From positions 1,240,001 through 1,304,000 of the forward strand of contig CP071032.1 in NCBI GenBank assembly GCA_017134815.1: DNA of 64,000 nt, read 5' to 3'. The notes beneath the pieces were generated by a model. The model ran no database searches. It saw nothing but the letters and a program-made list of their open reading frames with translations, and was not told the DNA's origin. The DNA is from Lentisphaerota bacterium. Lineage in GTDB: Bacteria > Verrucomicrobiota > Lentisphaeria > Victivallales > Victivallaceae. The position numbers and the translations under genes were made by a program. Below, one piece after another: positions 55,013 to 62,568 of this stretch (position 1 is the stretch's first letter; each line of letters starts with the position of its first letter).

Positions 55013-56272
55013 CTAGTCGGCTGGCTTTATGGTTGGCAGCATTCCAACCAGTAAGGTCACCATTGAAACCGCTACTAATATCAACAGCAAAGCATGCTTT
55101 ATTCCCAGGGCCTCATTCAACAGAGTTGTCAAAGCCGGAATTGTACCTGCCAGAGCAAAAGCTATATTTACGCAGCATGATATTCCGGAAATTCTGACCC
55201 CCGGGCTGAAGTAATCTACCAGAAGAAGCGGATAGGTCAGGATGCCGCCGGTAAGGACCCCCGCTATCAGCATCCCCAAAGTATAGCCGACAAACTCTCC
55301 ATGCGCAATACAATAAAAAACCGGTATTGAGATTATCAGGGTGAAAAGTGTGCTTAAATAAAACAGTTTTTCTTTCTTGAATTTGCAGGTTAAATACCCG
55401 AAAACAACTGTCGCCAGAACCGCGACAACCAGACAGAAACTGTTTACAATAAAGACACTTCCTGAAGTATACTTGTAAACGGATTTTAAGTATGCCGGCA
55501 TAAAAATCAGGAAAACCATAGTTTCGGTTCCAGCCAGCAGAGAATTAGTGACCCCTTTCAGCAAGTTCATTTTGTATTTCAGCACTAATGTCAGCAGCGG
55601 AATTTTTTCAAGTTTTCTGCATCGCTCAAGTTCCATAAAAATCGGTGTTTCCTGCATATTGCGCCGCAGGTAAACCCCGATAAACGCCAGCACTCCACCA
55701 AAAATAAATGGAATTCGCCAGGCAAACGCCAGCATCTGAGCATTACTGAATACTCTGAAGACAAAGGCACTGACCAGCGACCCAAGCAAAATACCGAAAA
55801 GCAGAGCCGAATAAAGCAAGCCAACTCCAAGCCCTTTAAATTTCCCATCAAGGTGCTCATATACAAATGCAACCGCACCAGGCAACTCTCCCCCAAGGGC
55901 AAACCCCTGACACATCCTGAAAAACAACAGCAACAGCGGTGCCGCAACCCCGATATGCGAATAAGCAGGCAGCAAGCCGATTGCGAGAGTAGATATCCCC
56001 ATCATCAGAATCGAAAAATAAAAAATCTTTTTTCTGCCGTAACGGTCACCAAAATGAGCAAGAATCATCCCGCCGACAGGACGAATAAAATAACCGATCG
56101 CAAAAATCACATATGTCGATAACAGCTTGACAAAACCGGAAACCTCAGCATTAAAGAAATGCCTGGAAAAAACATGCGCAAAAAAAACAAAAATGATGAA
56201 ATCGTAAAATTCCAATGCTCCCCCGATAGAAGATACCGCAAATACCTGTATGTCTTGTCTGCGCAATTTCAT
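55013..56272 (-). CDS. MFS transporter, MHS (metabolite:H+ symporter) group
   Basis: 419 aa with about 12 helices. The start SSIGGALEFYDFIIFVFFAH and the loop motif HFGDRYGRKKIFYFSI (MFS motif A), then GFALGGELPGAVAFVYEHL, are diagnostic of MHS-type symporters for osmolytes, dicarboxylates or sugars (ProP, ShiA, KgtP relatives). The substrate is not resolved. Monocistronic and convergent with xerD and its microprotein. Confidence 0.85.
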   Translation of the reverse strand: MKLRRQDIQVFAVSSIGGALEFYDFIIFVFFAHVFSRHFFNAEVSGFVKLLSTYVIFAIGYFIRPVGGMILAHFGDRYGRKKIFYFSILMMGISTLAIGLLPAYSHIGVAAPLLLLFFRMCQGFALGGELPGAVAFVYEHLDGKFKGLGVGLLYSALLFGILLGSLVSAFVFRVFSNAQMLAFAWRIPFIFGGVLAFIGVYLRRNMQETPIFMELERCRKLEKIPLLTLVLKYKMNLLKGVTNSLLAGTETMVFLIFMPAYLKSVYKYTSGSVFIVNSFCLVVAVLATVVFGYLTCKFKKEKLFYLSTLFTLIISIPVFYCIAHGEFVGYTLGMLIAGVLTGGILTYPLLLVDYFSPGVRISGISCCVNIAFALAGTIPALTTLLNEALGIKHALLLILVAVSMVTLLVGMLPTIKPAD

Positions 56273-56518
56273 ATTAATCCTCAGTTTTTAATAAGACCTA
56301 ATAAATAATAGCATTTCATTACCATAAATCAAAAAACTATATTAATTTTATAACAAACGACATAGCCTCAAAAAACAACAACGGACACCCCCTCGCTACA
56401 GGAGCATACTGGGAGAGAATACCAGGTGTTGATATCGGCTTTGGCAATCGTTATTGTCGCAGGGCCAGCCGGTGGGCGATCCATCCAGACGCGACTCAAG
56501 GCTTTATTGCAGCCTTGA
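56273..56518. other. Intergenic region with GC-richer block and hairpin
   Basis: No gene is supported. Positions about 56385-56520 are less AT-rich than the surroundings. An inverted pair CAAGGCT/AGCCTTG lies at 56496-56518, next to the stop of the large hydrolase gene. A 61-residue minus frame across it has no family or ribosome support. Confidence 0.3.
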
Positions 56519-59128
56519 CTAAATGTGCAGATCCAGATCCAGAAAGTCAGCATACCCTGTGCTTAATTCCTGGATTGCCTTAATGTATTCTTTTACCCGC
56601 TCCCGGGAACCGCAGATACTTACCGCCCCAGCGGTTCTGCCGTCCTCCGTTGGAACTTTCAGGTTACCCAGCGCGACAAAACCGTTGAAGTGCAGATCGG
56701 TCAGCGGGCTGATGAACATTTCAGCATTCTTGATAATGGTTAAACCGGCAGTTCCCAGAAGTTCGCCAATTCCTTTAGGCATCATGTAACCGGCGATATA
56801 ATAGAAGAGCGGATGAATCATTGAATACAGCTCAAGCAGTTCATAGCTTTCACTTTTTCCCATACGCGTAGCAAACAGCCGCTGATTGAATTCCCGCTGA
56901 AATCGAAGAAACCCGTCAAGCGGATCGCGTTCACAGAAGAATTTGCTGGGGCGAATCATCACAATGCTGATATTCCTGTCCTGTGGATAATCAACAATCA
57001 ATGAAGTATCTACCGGCAAAAGAAATTTGCGCTGTTGAAAATAAGGCGACTGAGCTAATCCCCACACCATCATCGAAGAGATGGTCGCTGGACCGCCCAT
57101 TTCGGCATAATATTTATCGTTTAGATATTTCCGCACCCCCAGGAGAATATCAAAGTTGACATAAATCCTTGCCCGGAAAATTCTATTGCCAAAGTAAAAA
57201 ATCTCCGGCCTGGCCGCTCTGCTGTTCAGTGCCGGATATTTAATCTTGCCGAAATCACCCCACTGCTCCTTAAGCTTTTCCAGCATTTCCTGCATCGGCA
57301 TACCGTCAACTGGCACATGGTGGTACTGAAACCAGAAATCAGCCTCCTTGTAATCATGGGTGAAGCGGCATACTATGTTCAACAAACCATTACCCGGATG
57401 CATTCTTCTCTTCATATTCGGGGTAGCCAGACGGGCCTTAGTCAGTTTATCCCGACTATTTGTAAGCGTTTCAAACTGAATGGCGGTTCCGTTCAAGATC
57501 CGTTCAATAAATTGATGCAGTTCCTGCTTTACAGCATATTTCATGCGGTGCCTGCGGCGCACCCAGCGGTTGAGGGCTTTAGCCACCTGCCAGCCACGCT
57601 TACTGTCCTCGACTTCCCTGAAGCGGTTGAACACCCGGATAATCTCATTCAAAGCCGCAGCCCTTAGCTCTTCCGTAAGGAGTTCAAAAGACGGGCGCGA
57701 ACGATCAAAAAAAGGCTTCAGGGCAACCAGCAGTCCATCGCTGCTGAACTGGGTTTCACAAAGATCAGTAAAGAACACCTTTTTGCGCCTTGCCCGCATA
57801 AAACCATACTCCAGAGTCCAGTGGCAAGCCGGAGTCTGGCGCAAAAAATCGGCCAGGTGTTCAATAAGCACCTGCTTGGCATTGTCAAAGTCATCAGGTA
57901 TTTCCCCTTCAGGATAATATTTCAACCTGAAGCTGGTCAAGATAAATTTTGAGTGCTCATTGCGCAAAAATACTCCAGATGCTTTGCGCCAGCCATTTTC
58001 CTCTGCGGAAAATCCGAGCTTTTTCAGAAACTGAAGAATTTTCACAAAAGCAATCAGTATCAGCGATTCAAGATTCCACCGGTCAATCAAACGCCTCATC
58101 TTCAACTTACGCACATAATGCCCGGAAGCTTCAATAACCTCATGCACTGATTTAGGAAGTTTTTTTGCCAGTTCTATTCCTGAAACTTTTACCGAATCCT
58201 TCTTAGAATGAGAGTCTACCGGTTCAGCTGCCTCTTGAAGTTTTTCCCGCTGTTCTTCCCGCTTAATCTCCTGAACCTTCTGCTCAGGCAGCGGCACCCC
58301 GATAAAACCGGCAATCAGTTCAGCAACGGCCAGCGGGTTTTCCTCCTGCGGTGAGTGTCCGCATTCAGGAATAATCTTAAGCTCGGCGGAGTGCATGTCA
58401 TGCCGGAACAAAAACGCATCCTCAACATCAATTATAGCATCTTCCTCACCCCAGATAATCAGGGTTGGAACATTAATAGACCTGACATTTTCATGAAAAG
58501 ACCTGATGTTTGCAATAGCAATCTGCTTGGCAGCGGAAATCAAGCATTCTTTGGCCCTTTTCTGCTTGAGGATGTTGCTGTATTCAATTACTGTCTCTTC
58601 GGTAATTTTCTTTTCATTATAATAAGCCTGCTTCAGCACCATAAGCGCCATCAGCTCTTCATTCACCAGTTTAAGCAACGGGTTTCCCGGAGAAGTCGCA
58701 GTCAAGTCATCGATAAATTCAGGAAGAATCTGAAACAGGCCGGCACTGTCCACAAGAATTAATTTTGCGCAGCGCTCCCTTATTTTCTCGTTAAACAAGG
58801 TAATAAGCCCTATCGCCCCTCCCATGGAATGTCCCACCAGAATAAAGTCCCGCAATGAAAGACGACGAATAAACTCAGAAACAATAACCGACTGGTCAAA
58901 AGGAGCAAGGTGCTCATCGCATCTTTTTTCAGAATACCCGAAGCCTTTGAAATCAAGCGTTATATACCTGAATCCGGAGTCAGACGGCAGGTATTCTATC
59001 ACTTTTTTCCAAGTGTATGAAAGCGACGCGAAACCATGCAGGAAAAGCACCGGCGTCCCTTTTCCTTGATCTGTATATGCTATGGCTATGCCATCAATAT
59101 CAATAAACTTATAGTTATCAGGCCCCAT
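56519..59128 (-). CDS. Alpha/beta hydrolase fused to HHxxxDG acyltransferase-like domain
   Basis: 869 aa from the ATG at 59128 with AGAGGT just upstream (an ATG at 59158 is possible). Residues about 1-280 are an alpha/beta hydrolase: VLFLHGFASLSYTW, the nucleophile elbow VGHSMGGAIG (Ser101), WGEEDAIID (Asp230) and ECGHSPQEENP (His258). A linker and helical segment (281-450) follow. The rest contains QYHHVPVDGMPM (603-609), the HHxxxDG signature shared by NRPS condensation domains, WS/DGAT and CoA-dependent acyltransferases. A single protein with both is unusual. It may make and recycle, or transfer and hydrolyse, an acyl ester or amide. Cytosolic, no operon partners. Confidence 0.6.
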   Translation of the reverse strand: MGPDNYKFIDIDGIAIAYTDQGKGTPVLFLHGFASLSYTWKKVIEYLPSDSGFRYITLDFKGFGYSEKRCDEHLAPFDQSVIVSEFIRRLSLRDFILVGHSMGGAIGLITLFNEKIRERCAKLILVDSAGLFQILPEFIDDLTATSPGNPLLKLVNEELMALMVLKQAYYNEKKITEETVIEYSNILKQKRAKECLISAAKQIAIANIRSFHENVRSINVPTLIIWGEEDAIIDVEDAFLFRHDMHSAELKIIPECGHSPQEENPLAVAELIAGFIGVPLPEQKVQEIKREEQREKLQEAAEPVDSHSKKDSVKVSGIELAKKLPKSVHEVIEASGHYVRKLKMRRLIDRWNLESLILIAFVKILQFLKKLGFSAEENGWRKASGVFLRNEHSKFILTSFRLKYYPEGEIPDDFDNAKQVLIEHLADFLRQTPACHWTLEYGFMRARRKKVFFTDLCETQFSSDGLLVALKPFFDRSRPSFELLTEELRAAALNEIIRVFNRFREVEDSKRGWQVAKALNRWVRRRHRMKYAVKQELHQFIERILNGTAIQFETLTNSRDKLTKARLATPNMKRRMHPGNGLLNIVCRFTHDYKEADFWFQYHHVPVDGMPMQEMLEKLKEQWGDFGKIKYPALNSRAARPEIFYFGNRIFRARIYVNFDILLGVRKYLNDKYYAEMGGPATISSMMVWGLAQSPYFQQRKFLLPVDTSLIVDYPQDRNISIVMIRPSKFFCERDPLDGFLRFQREFNQRLFATRMGKSESYELLELYSMIHPLFYYIAGYMMPKGIGELLGTAGLTIIKNAEMFISPLTDLHFNGFVALGNLKVPTEDGRTAGAVSICGSRERVKEYIKAIQELSTGYADFLDLDLHI

Positions 59129-59338
59129 GTAACCTCTATCAACTCTTATATATACCATTCTCTGAGCACTTCATAGAAAATATCATGGTTTCGGCAGAAA
59201 TCAATCTGGAATTTTAAGCAATAACATTTAATATGCCAGGGAATAATACCCCTTATTGCGAATCAGCCGGTACACAAAAATTAAAACCGCTTCCGTAATT
59301 TATCGGAAGCGGTAAAAAATATTGAATAACTGTGGATT

Positions 59339-59563
59339 TCAGTTTGAATCCAGTCCGCTTTCATCAAGTCCCTGCATGATCTCCTGTGAAGACTGGCTGA
59401 CATCCGCATCCCCGCCTAGAGAGTTTGTAACCCCGGCAATCATGGTACGCAAACGATCACTGAATGCACCAAGCACAATTAAAGCGGCAACTGCAACAAT
59501 AACAATGATGATGATGTACTCAACAATCGCCTGTCCTTTTTCTTTCTGTTTTCTCTTTCTCAT
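59339..59563 (-). CDS. Flp-type class III pilin-like protein 1
   Basis: 74 aa from the ATG at 59563 (GGAGG 5 bases upstream). The motif KGQAIVEYIIIIVIVAVAAL is G-x4-E-Y, with Glu5 of the mature protein and a single long hydrophobic helix, as in Flp pilins. The 27-residue tail is Asp/Ser-rich and free of Cys. Processing after Gly would leave a mature protein of about 63 aa. The second similar gene follows upstream in the same direction. Confidence 0.7.
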   Translation of the reverse strand: MRKRKQKEKGQAIVEYIIIIVIVAVAALIVLGAFSDRLRTMIAGVTNSLGGDADVSQSSQEIMQGLDESGLDSN

Positions 59564-59607
59564 TTCACCCTCCAGGTTTGGAATATATCTGTCGCGACTA
59601 ACCGGCT

Positions 59608-59784
59608 TCACGGATAGTCAATGCTGACTAAATTTAACAGGCGCCAGCCGTACTCAGTGAAATAATAAAATAAAGCCATCAGGCTTACTGTTACTGTCAG
59701 GCACATGGCCAGCATGATAACATATTCACTGAGCACCTGCCCGTTATCATCCTTTAAACTTGATTTTAGCACCGGTTCATGCAT
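59608..59784 (-). CDS. Flp-type class III pilin-like protein 2
   Basis: 58 aa, too short for the usual ORF cutoff. It reads DDNGQVLSEYVIMLAMCLTV with the same G-x4-E-Y processing motif and one hydrophobic helix, then a short tail. It lies 44 bases upstream of pilin-like protein 1, and they are probably co-transcribed. No other tad/rcp/cpaF genes are seen in the window. The ribosome site is weak, so the start (ATG at 59784) is less certain. Confidence 0.55.
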   Translation of the reverse strand: MHEPVLKSSLKDDNGQVLSEYVIMLAMCLTVTVSLMALFYYFTEYGWRLLNLVSIDYP

Positions 59785-59821
59785 AAGTAAAGTCTTTTGA
59801 CTCCCAAAACCGATTTAAGGA

Positions 59822-60187
59822 CTAAGCATTTCCTTTGCGTTCAACTATATTGTTATCAGCATCAAGCACAATAATATTCGGCTTTTTGCTGACTGCTTCT
59901 TCTTCAGTCAATACTGAAAAAGCCATAATAGTGACCACATCACCAACCTTGCCGCGATGCGCCGCAGGGCCGTTCAGGCAAAAAACCTTGCTGCCGGCCG
60001 GTCCCGGTATAGCATAAGTTTCAAGTCGTTCTCCATTATTACGGTTAACAACCAGTATTTTTTCATAAGGTAAAATTCCGCCAGCCTTCATCAGGTCAAT
60101 GTCAATTTCAAGGCTGCCCTCATAATCCAGTTCGCATTGAGTCAAACGTGCGATATGGATTTTTCCAGTAAGCATAATTTTCTGCAT
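59822..60187 (-). CDS. panD: Aspartate 1-decarboxylase
   Basis: 121 aa. Makes beta-alanine for pantothenate and CoA. Like the family, it self-cleaves at Gly24-Ser25 (DYEGSLEID), giving a pyruvoyl enzyme. The start MLTGKIHIARLTQCELDYEG and the region FCLNGPAAHRGKVGDVV are conserved. The two pilin-like genes that follow on the same strand (panD end 59822, next start 59784) lie 37 bases away and may share its transcript. Confidence 0.95.
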   Translation of the reverse strand: MQKIMLTGKIHIARLTQCELDYEGSLEIDIDLMKAGGILPYEKILVVNRNNGERLETYAIPGPAGSKVFCLNGPAAHRGKVGDVVTIMAFSVLTEEEAVSKKPNIIVLDADNNIVERKGNA

Positions 60188-60560
60188 AATAATCTATTAA
60201 GTGTCTATTTTGTTTTTGAAGTTTAAATTACTAACTTCTGTAATATAACGCTTTTATCAGTTTTTTTATTGTTGCGAAGGCTTTTTTTCGTAAAATATTG
60301 TTGATCGCCCACTTAAAAAAGGATTTTAAAGCAGTCTACTTTTTGCAATTTTGAGAATAATTTTTATCATTTTTGATAATTTATTATCATCAAACTTTTC
60401 ACAACCATGAAGAACAAACAACACAACAACCTAATTTACAACATACTATCAACAACAAGCATATTTATGTTTTTACATATTATAACTGTGGCACAACTTT
60501 TGCTTTAAGCGATGGTAGAGTCCACCCCAGAACTAAAGTCTTAAAGCAAGGAGTCCGGAA
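60188..60560. other. Long upstream region with CA-rich leader and short ORF
   Basis: About 370 bases between divergent genes. It contains a CA-rich, poorly structured stretch (60397-60460). It also contains a 33-residue plus-strand frame (ATG at 60407, MKNKQHNNLIYNILSTTSIF, TAA at 60506) with a hydrophobic middle that could be a leader peptide. An AT-rich inverted repeat lies at 60364-60388. The start of the exported protein has AAGGAG 8-9 bases upstream. Confidence 0.4.
60364..60388. promoter_or_regulatory. Overlapping inverted repeats, possible regulator site
   Basis: TTATCA-TTTT-TGATAA (60364-60379) overlaps GATAAT-TT-ATTATC (60375-60388). The GATAAT/ATTATC arms resemble a Fur-family box, but AT-rich chance is likely enough that this stays a suggestion. 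Confidence 0.25.
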
Positions 60561-61103
60561 ATGAGACATTCATGGTCCAAACTGGCAATGGCAACAGTGG
60601 CGGGAATTATTACCGCCACCTGTTTCGCAAGCACTACATTTAATGTTCACAACCGCGTCGGCAACGGCTGGCACATGTACAGCACAGTCAGCTTTGAAGG
60701 CAATGGCGCCTTGAAAGGAACAACCACACTTAAAAACTATAACAATTTTTTCGGCTTTACTGGAGGGGTTTTTGTCGTGGCGCTCGACTCCCAGAACAAT
60801 GCGGTTTATGCAACAAGCGTTATGAAATACGGCATCAACGCCGCGGGCTTCAGACGCAAGCGTGTCCGAACCGTAAGCTGGAGCGCAGGCATCCCTGAAC
60901 AATATCTGGCAAAAGTCAATAAGATTGCAGTAATGCAGGTTCACTCACCGAGCAACCGGGTCTGGAAATGGGTATACAACAATCGCCATACTATTATAAA
61001 CCATGCCAAATATGTCGGAGATACTGTCAGAAAAATTCAAGCCGGAGAATTCACTGCTGACGATGCATTCGGAATAATCGGCACCCACCTCCAGAAAATA
61101 TAA
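60561..61103 (+). CDS. Exported protein of unknown function
   Basis: 180 aa with a Sec signal peptide (WSKLAMATVAGIITATCFAS) and AAGGAG before the ATG. The mature part starts TTFNVHNRVGNGWHMYSTVS and contains a Gly/Asn-rich beta region (LKGTTTLKNYNNFFGFTGGV). A helical C-terminus (RHTIINHAKYVGDTVRKIQA) follows. There are no Cys in the mature protein. No family recognised. The gene is monocistronic with its own terminator and a long 5' region. Confidence 0.7.
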   Translation: MRHSWSKLAMATVAGIITATCFASTTFNVHNRVGNGWHMYSTVSFEGNGALKGTTTLKNYNNFFGFTGGVFVVALDSQNNAVYATSVMKYGINAAGFRRKRVRTVSWSAGIPEQYLAKVNKIAVMQVHSPSNRVWKWVYNNRHTIINHAKYVGDTVRKIQAGEFTADDAFGIIGTHLQKI

Positions 61104-61126
61104 TCAGAACTTAGTGTATATATTTC

Positions 61127-61160
61127 CCGGCGGGATTACTTTCCGCCGGATTTATTTTTT
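61127..61160 (+). terminator. Intrinsic terminator after exported protein
   Basis: CCGGCGG pairs with CCGCCGG, followed by ATTTATTTTTT. Confidence 0.8.
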
Positions 61161-61256
61161 GTTGAAAGTCACACTTTTTTCGCTGCTGATTCTTGAAAAT
61201 GAAATATGCTATTCCATATTTTAGCAGTGACATTTAAACATTCGGGAGTCAACAGC

Positions 61257-62411
61257 ATGAATAATTTCAATTTCTACAACCCTGTCAACATCGTTTTCGG
61301 TAAAGGTTCAATCGCCGAACTGCCAGGCCTGCTGCCGCGGGATACAAAAATCATGATGACTTACGGCGGTGGCTCCATCAAGAAAAATGGAGTATATGAT
61401 CAAACGCTGAAAGCGCTTGAAGGATTCAACTTCATTGAATTCGGCGGTATTGAGCCCAACCCACACTATGAGACCTGCATGAAAGCAGTTGAGATTATCA
61501 AACAGGAAAAAGTAGGTTTCCTGCTGGCTGTCGGCGGCGGCTCTGTACTTGACGGCACGAAATTTATCGCAGCCGCAGCCAAATGGGATAAAGGTGATCC
61601 CTGGGATATTCCCGCTAAAAAACTGCCGCTGAAATCAGCTGTGCCTCTGGGCAGTATAATCACCCTGCCCGCTACCGGTTCGGAAATGAACTGCAACTCA
61701 GTAGTTTCACGCGCTTCAACTCATGAAAAATTTGATTTTCATGATCCGGCAGTCTATCCGGCATTTTCCATTATCGACCCTGAATGCACTTATTCGCTGC
61801 CGGAATCTCAGACTGTTAATGGAATTATTGATTCATTTGTCCATGTTGCAGAACAATATATTACCTATGATGTAAACTCTCCGATTCAGGACAGATTTTC
61901 CGAATCAATCCTGCGCACATTGATAGAGGAAGGACCAAAAGTTCTTGAAAACCCGTTTGACTATGATTCAAGGGCTAACATTTTCTGGTCAACCTCCATG
62001 GCGCTCAATGGCTTGATAAGTGCCGGAGCTGCAGAAGACTGGTGCACGCACATGATAGGACATGAACTTACTGCGGCCTACGGCCTTGATCATGCCCGGA
62101 CACTGGCTTGCGTTATGCCTGCTGTGTGGCGTTATAAATTTGCCGACAAGAAACAAAAGCTGGCACAATATGCCCGCCGTGTCTGGGGGCTGAACTGTGA
62201 CTGTGACGATTTTGCCGCCAAGCAGGCAATAATTTTGACCGAGGAATTTTTCCATGCCGTAAAAATGCCGACAAAGCTGGCAGCATTCGGCATTGATCCC
62301 AAAGAAGCCGCCGCTGAAGTAATGCGGCGCTTTGAGTCACAGGGCCGTCTGTTTGGTGAACACCAGGACATTGATGCAACTGCCGCTTTTAAAATTGTAG
62401 AAAACGCCTGA
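61257..62411 (+). CDS. Iron-containing alcohol dehydrogenase (YqhD/butanol dehydrogenase type)
   Basis: 384 aa from the ATG at 61257 (GGGAG upstream); the frame start at 61206 is not used. The family opening NFNFYNPVNIVFGKGSIAEL is there, with the NAD(P) loop VGGGSVLDGTKFIAAAA. The metal site is spread over DSFVHVAEQYIT, GAAEDWCTHMIGHELTAAYG and DHARTLACVMPAVW. It reduces short aldehydes or ketones with NADPH. The length is normal and it is monocistronic. Confidence 0.92.
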   Translation: MNNFNFYNPVNIVFGKGSIAELPGLLPRDTKIMMTYGGGSIKKNGVYDQTLKALEGFNFIEFGGIEPNPHYETCMKAVEIIKQEKVGFLLAVGGGSVLDGTKFIAAAAKWDKGDPWDIPAKKLPLKSAVPLGSIITLPATGSEMNCNSVVSRASTHEKFDFHDPAVYPAFSIIDPECTYSLPESQTVNGIIDSFVHVAEQYITYDVNSPIQDRFSESILRTLIEEGPKVLENPFDYDSRANIFWSTSMALNGLISAGAAEDWCTHMIGHELTAAYGLDHARTLACVMPAVWRYKFADKKQKLAQYARRVWGLNCDCDDFAAKQAIILTEEFFHAVKMPTKLAAFGIDPKEAAAEVMRRFESQGRLFGEHQDIDATAAFKIVENA

Positions 62412-62432
62412 TATATATTATCTGTATGCATA

Positions 62433-62460
62433 ATCCCCGGTTATTAAGCCGGGGATAATT
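62433..62460 (+). terminator. Intrinsic terminator after alcohol dehydrogenase
   Basis: ATCCCCGG pairs with CCGGGGAT around TTATTAAG, then AATTTATTTTG. Confidence 0.75.
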
Positions 62461-62568
62461 TATTTTGATTTAAAATTTTCCTGGTTAGCATCGTTCTCAG
62501 TTGCAAGATAAGGTTTTAAGGTCTAGTTTAGTGCTTTTATATTAGTATGAATCAACAGGGAAGCACCA

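Noticed and set aside
56368..56553. 61-aa minus-strand ORF downstream of the hydrolase fusion
   Set aside because: Overlaps the fusion gene's end in another frame, no ribosome site, no family match.
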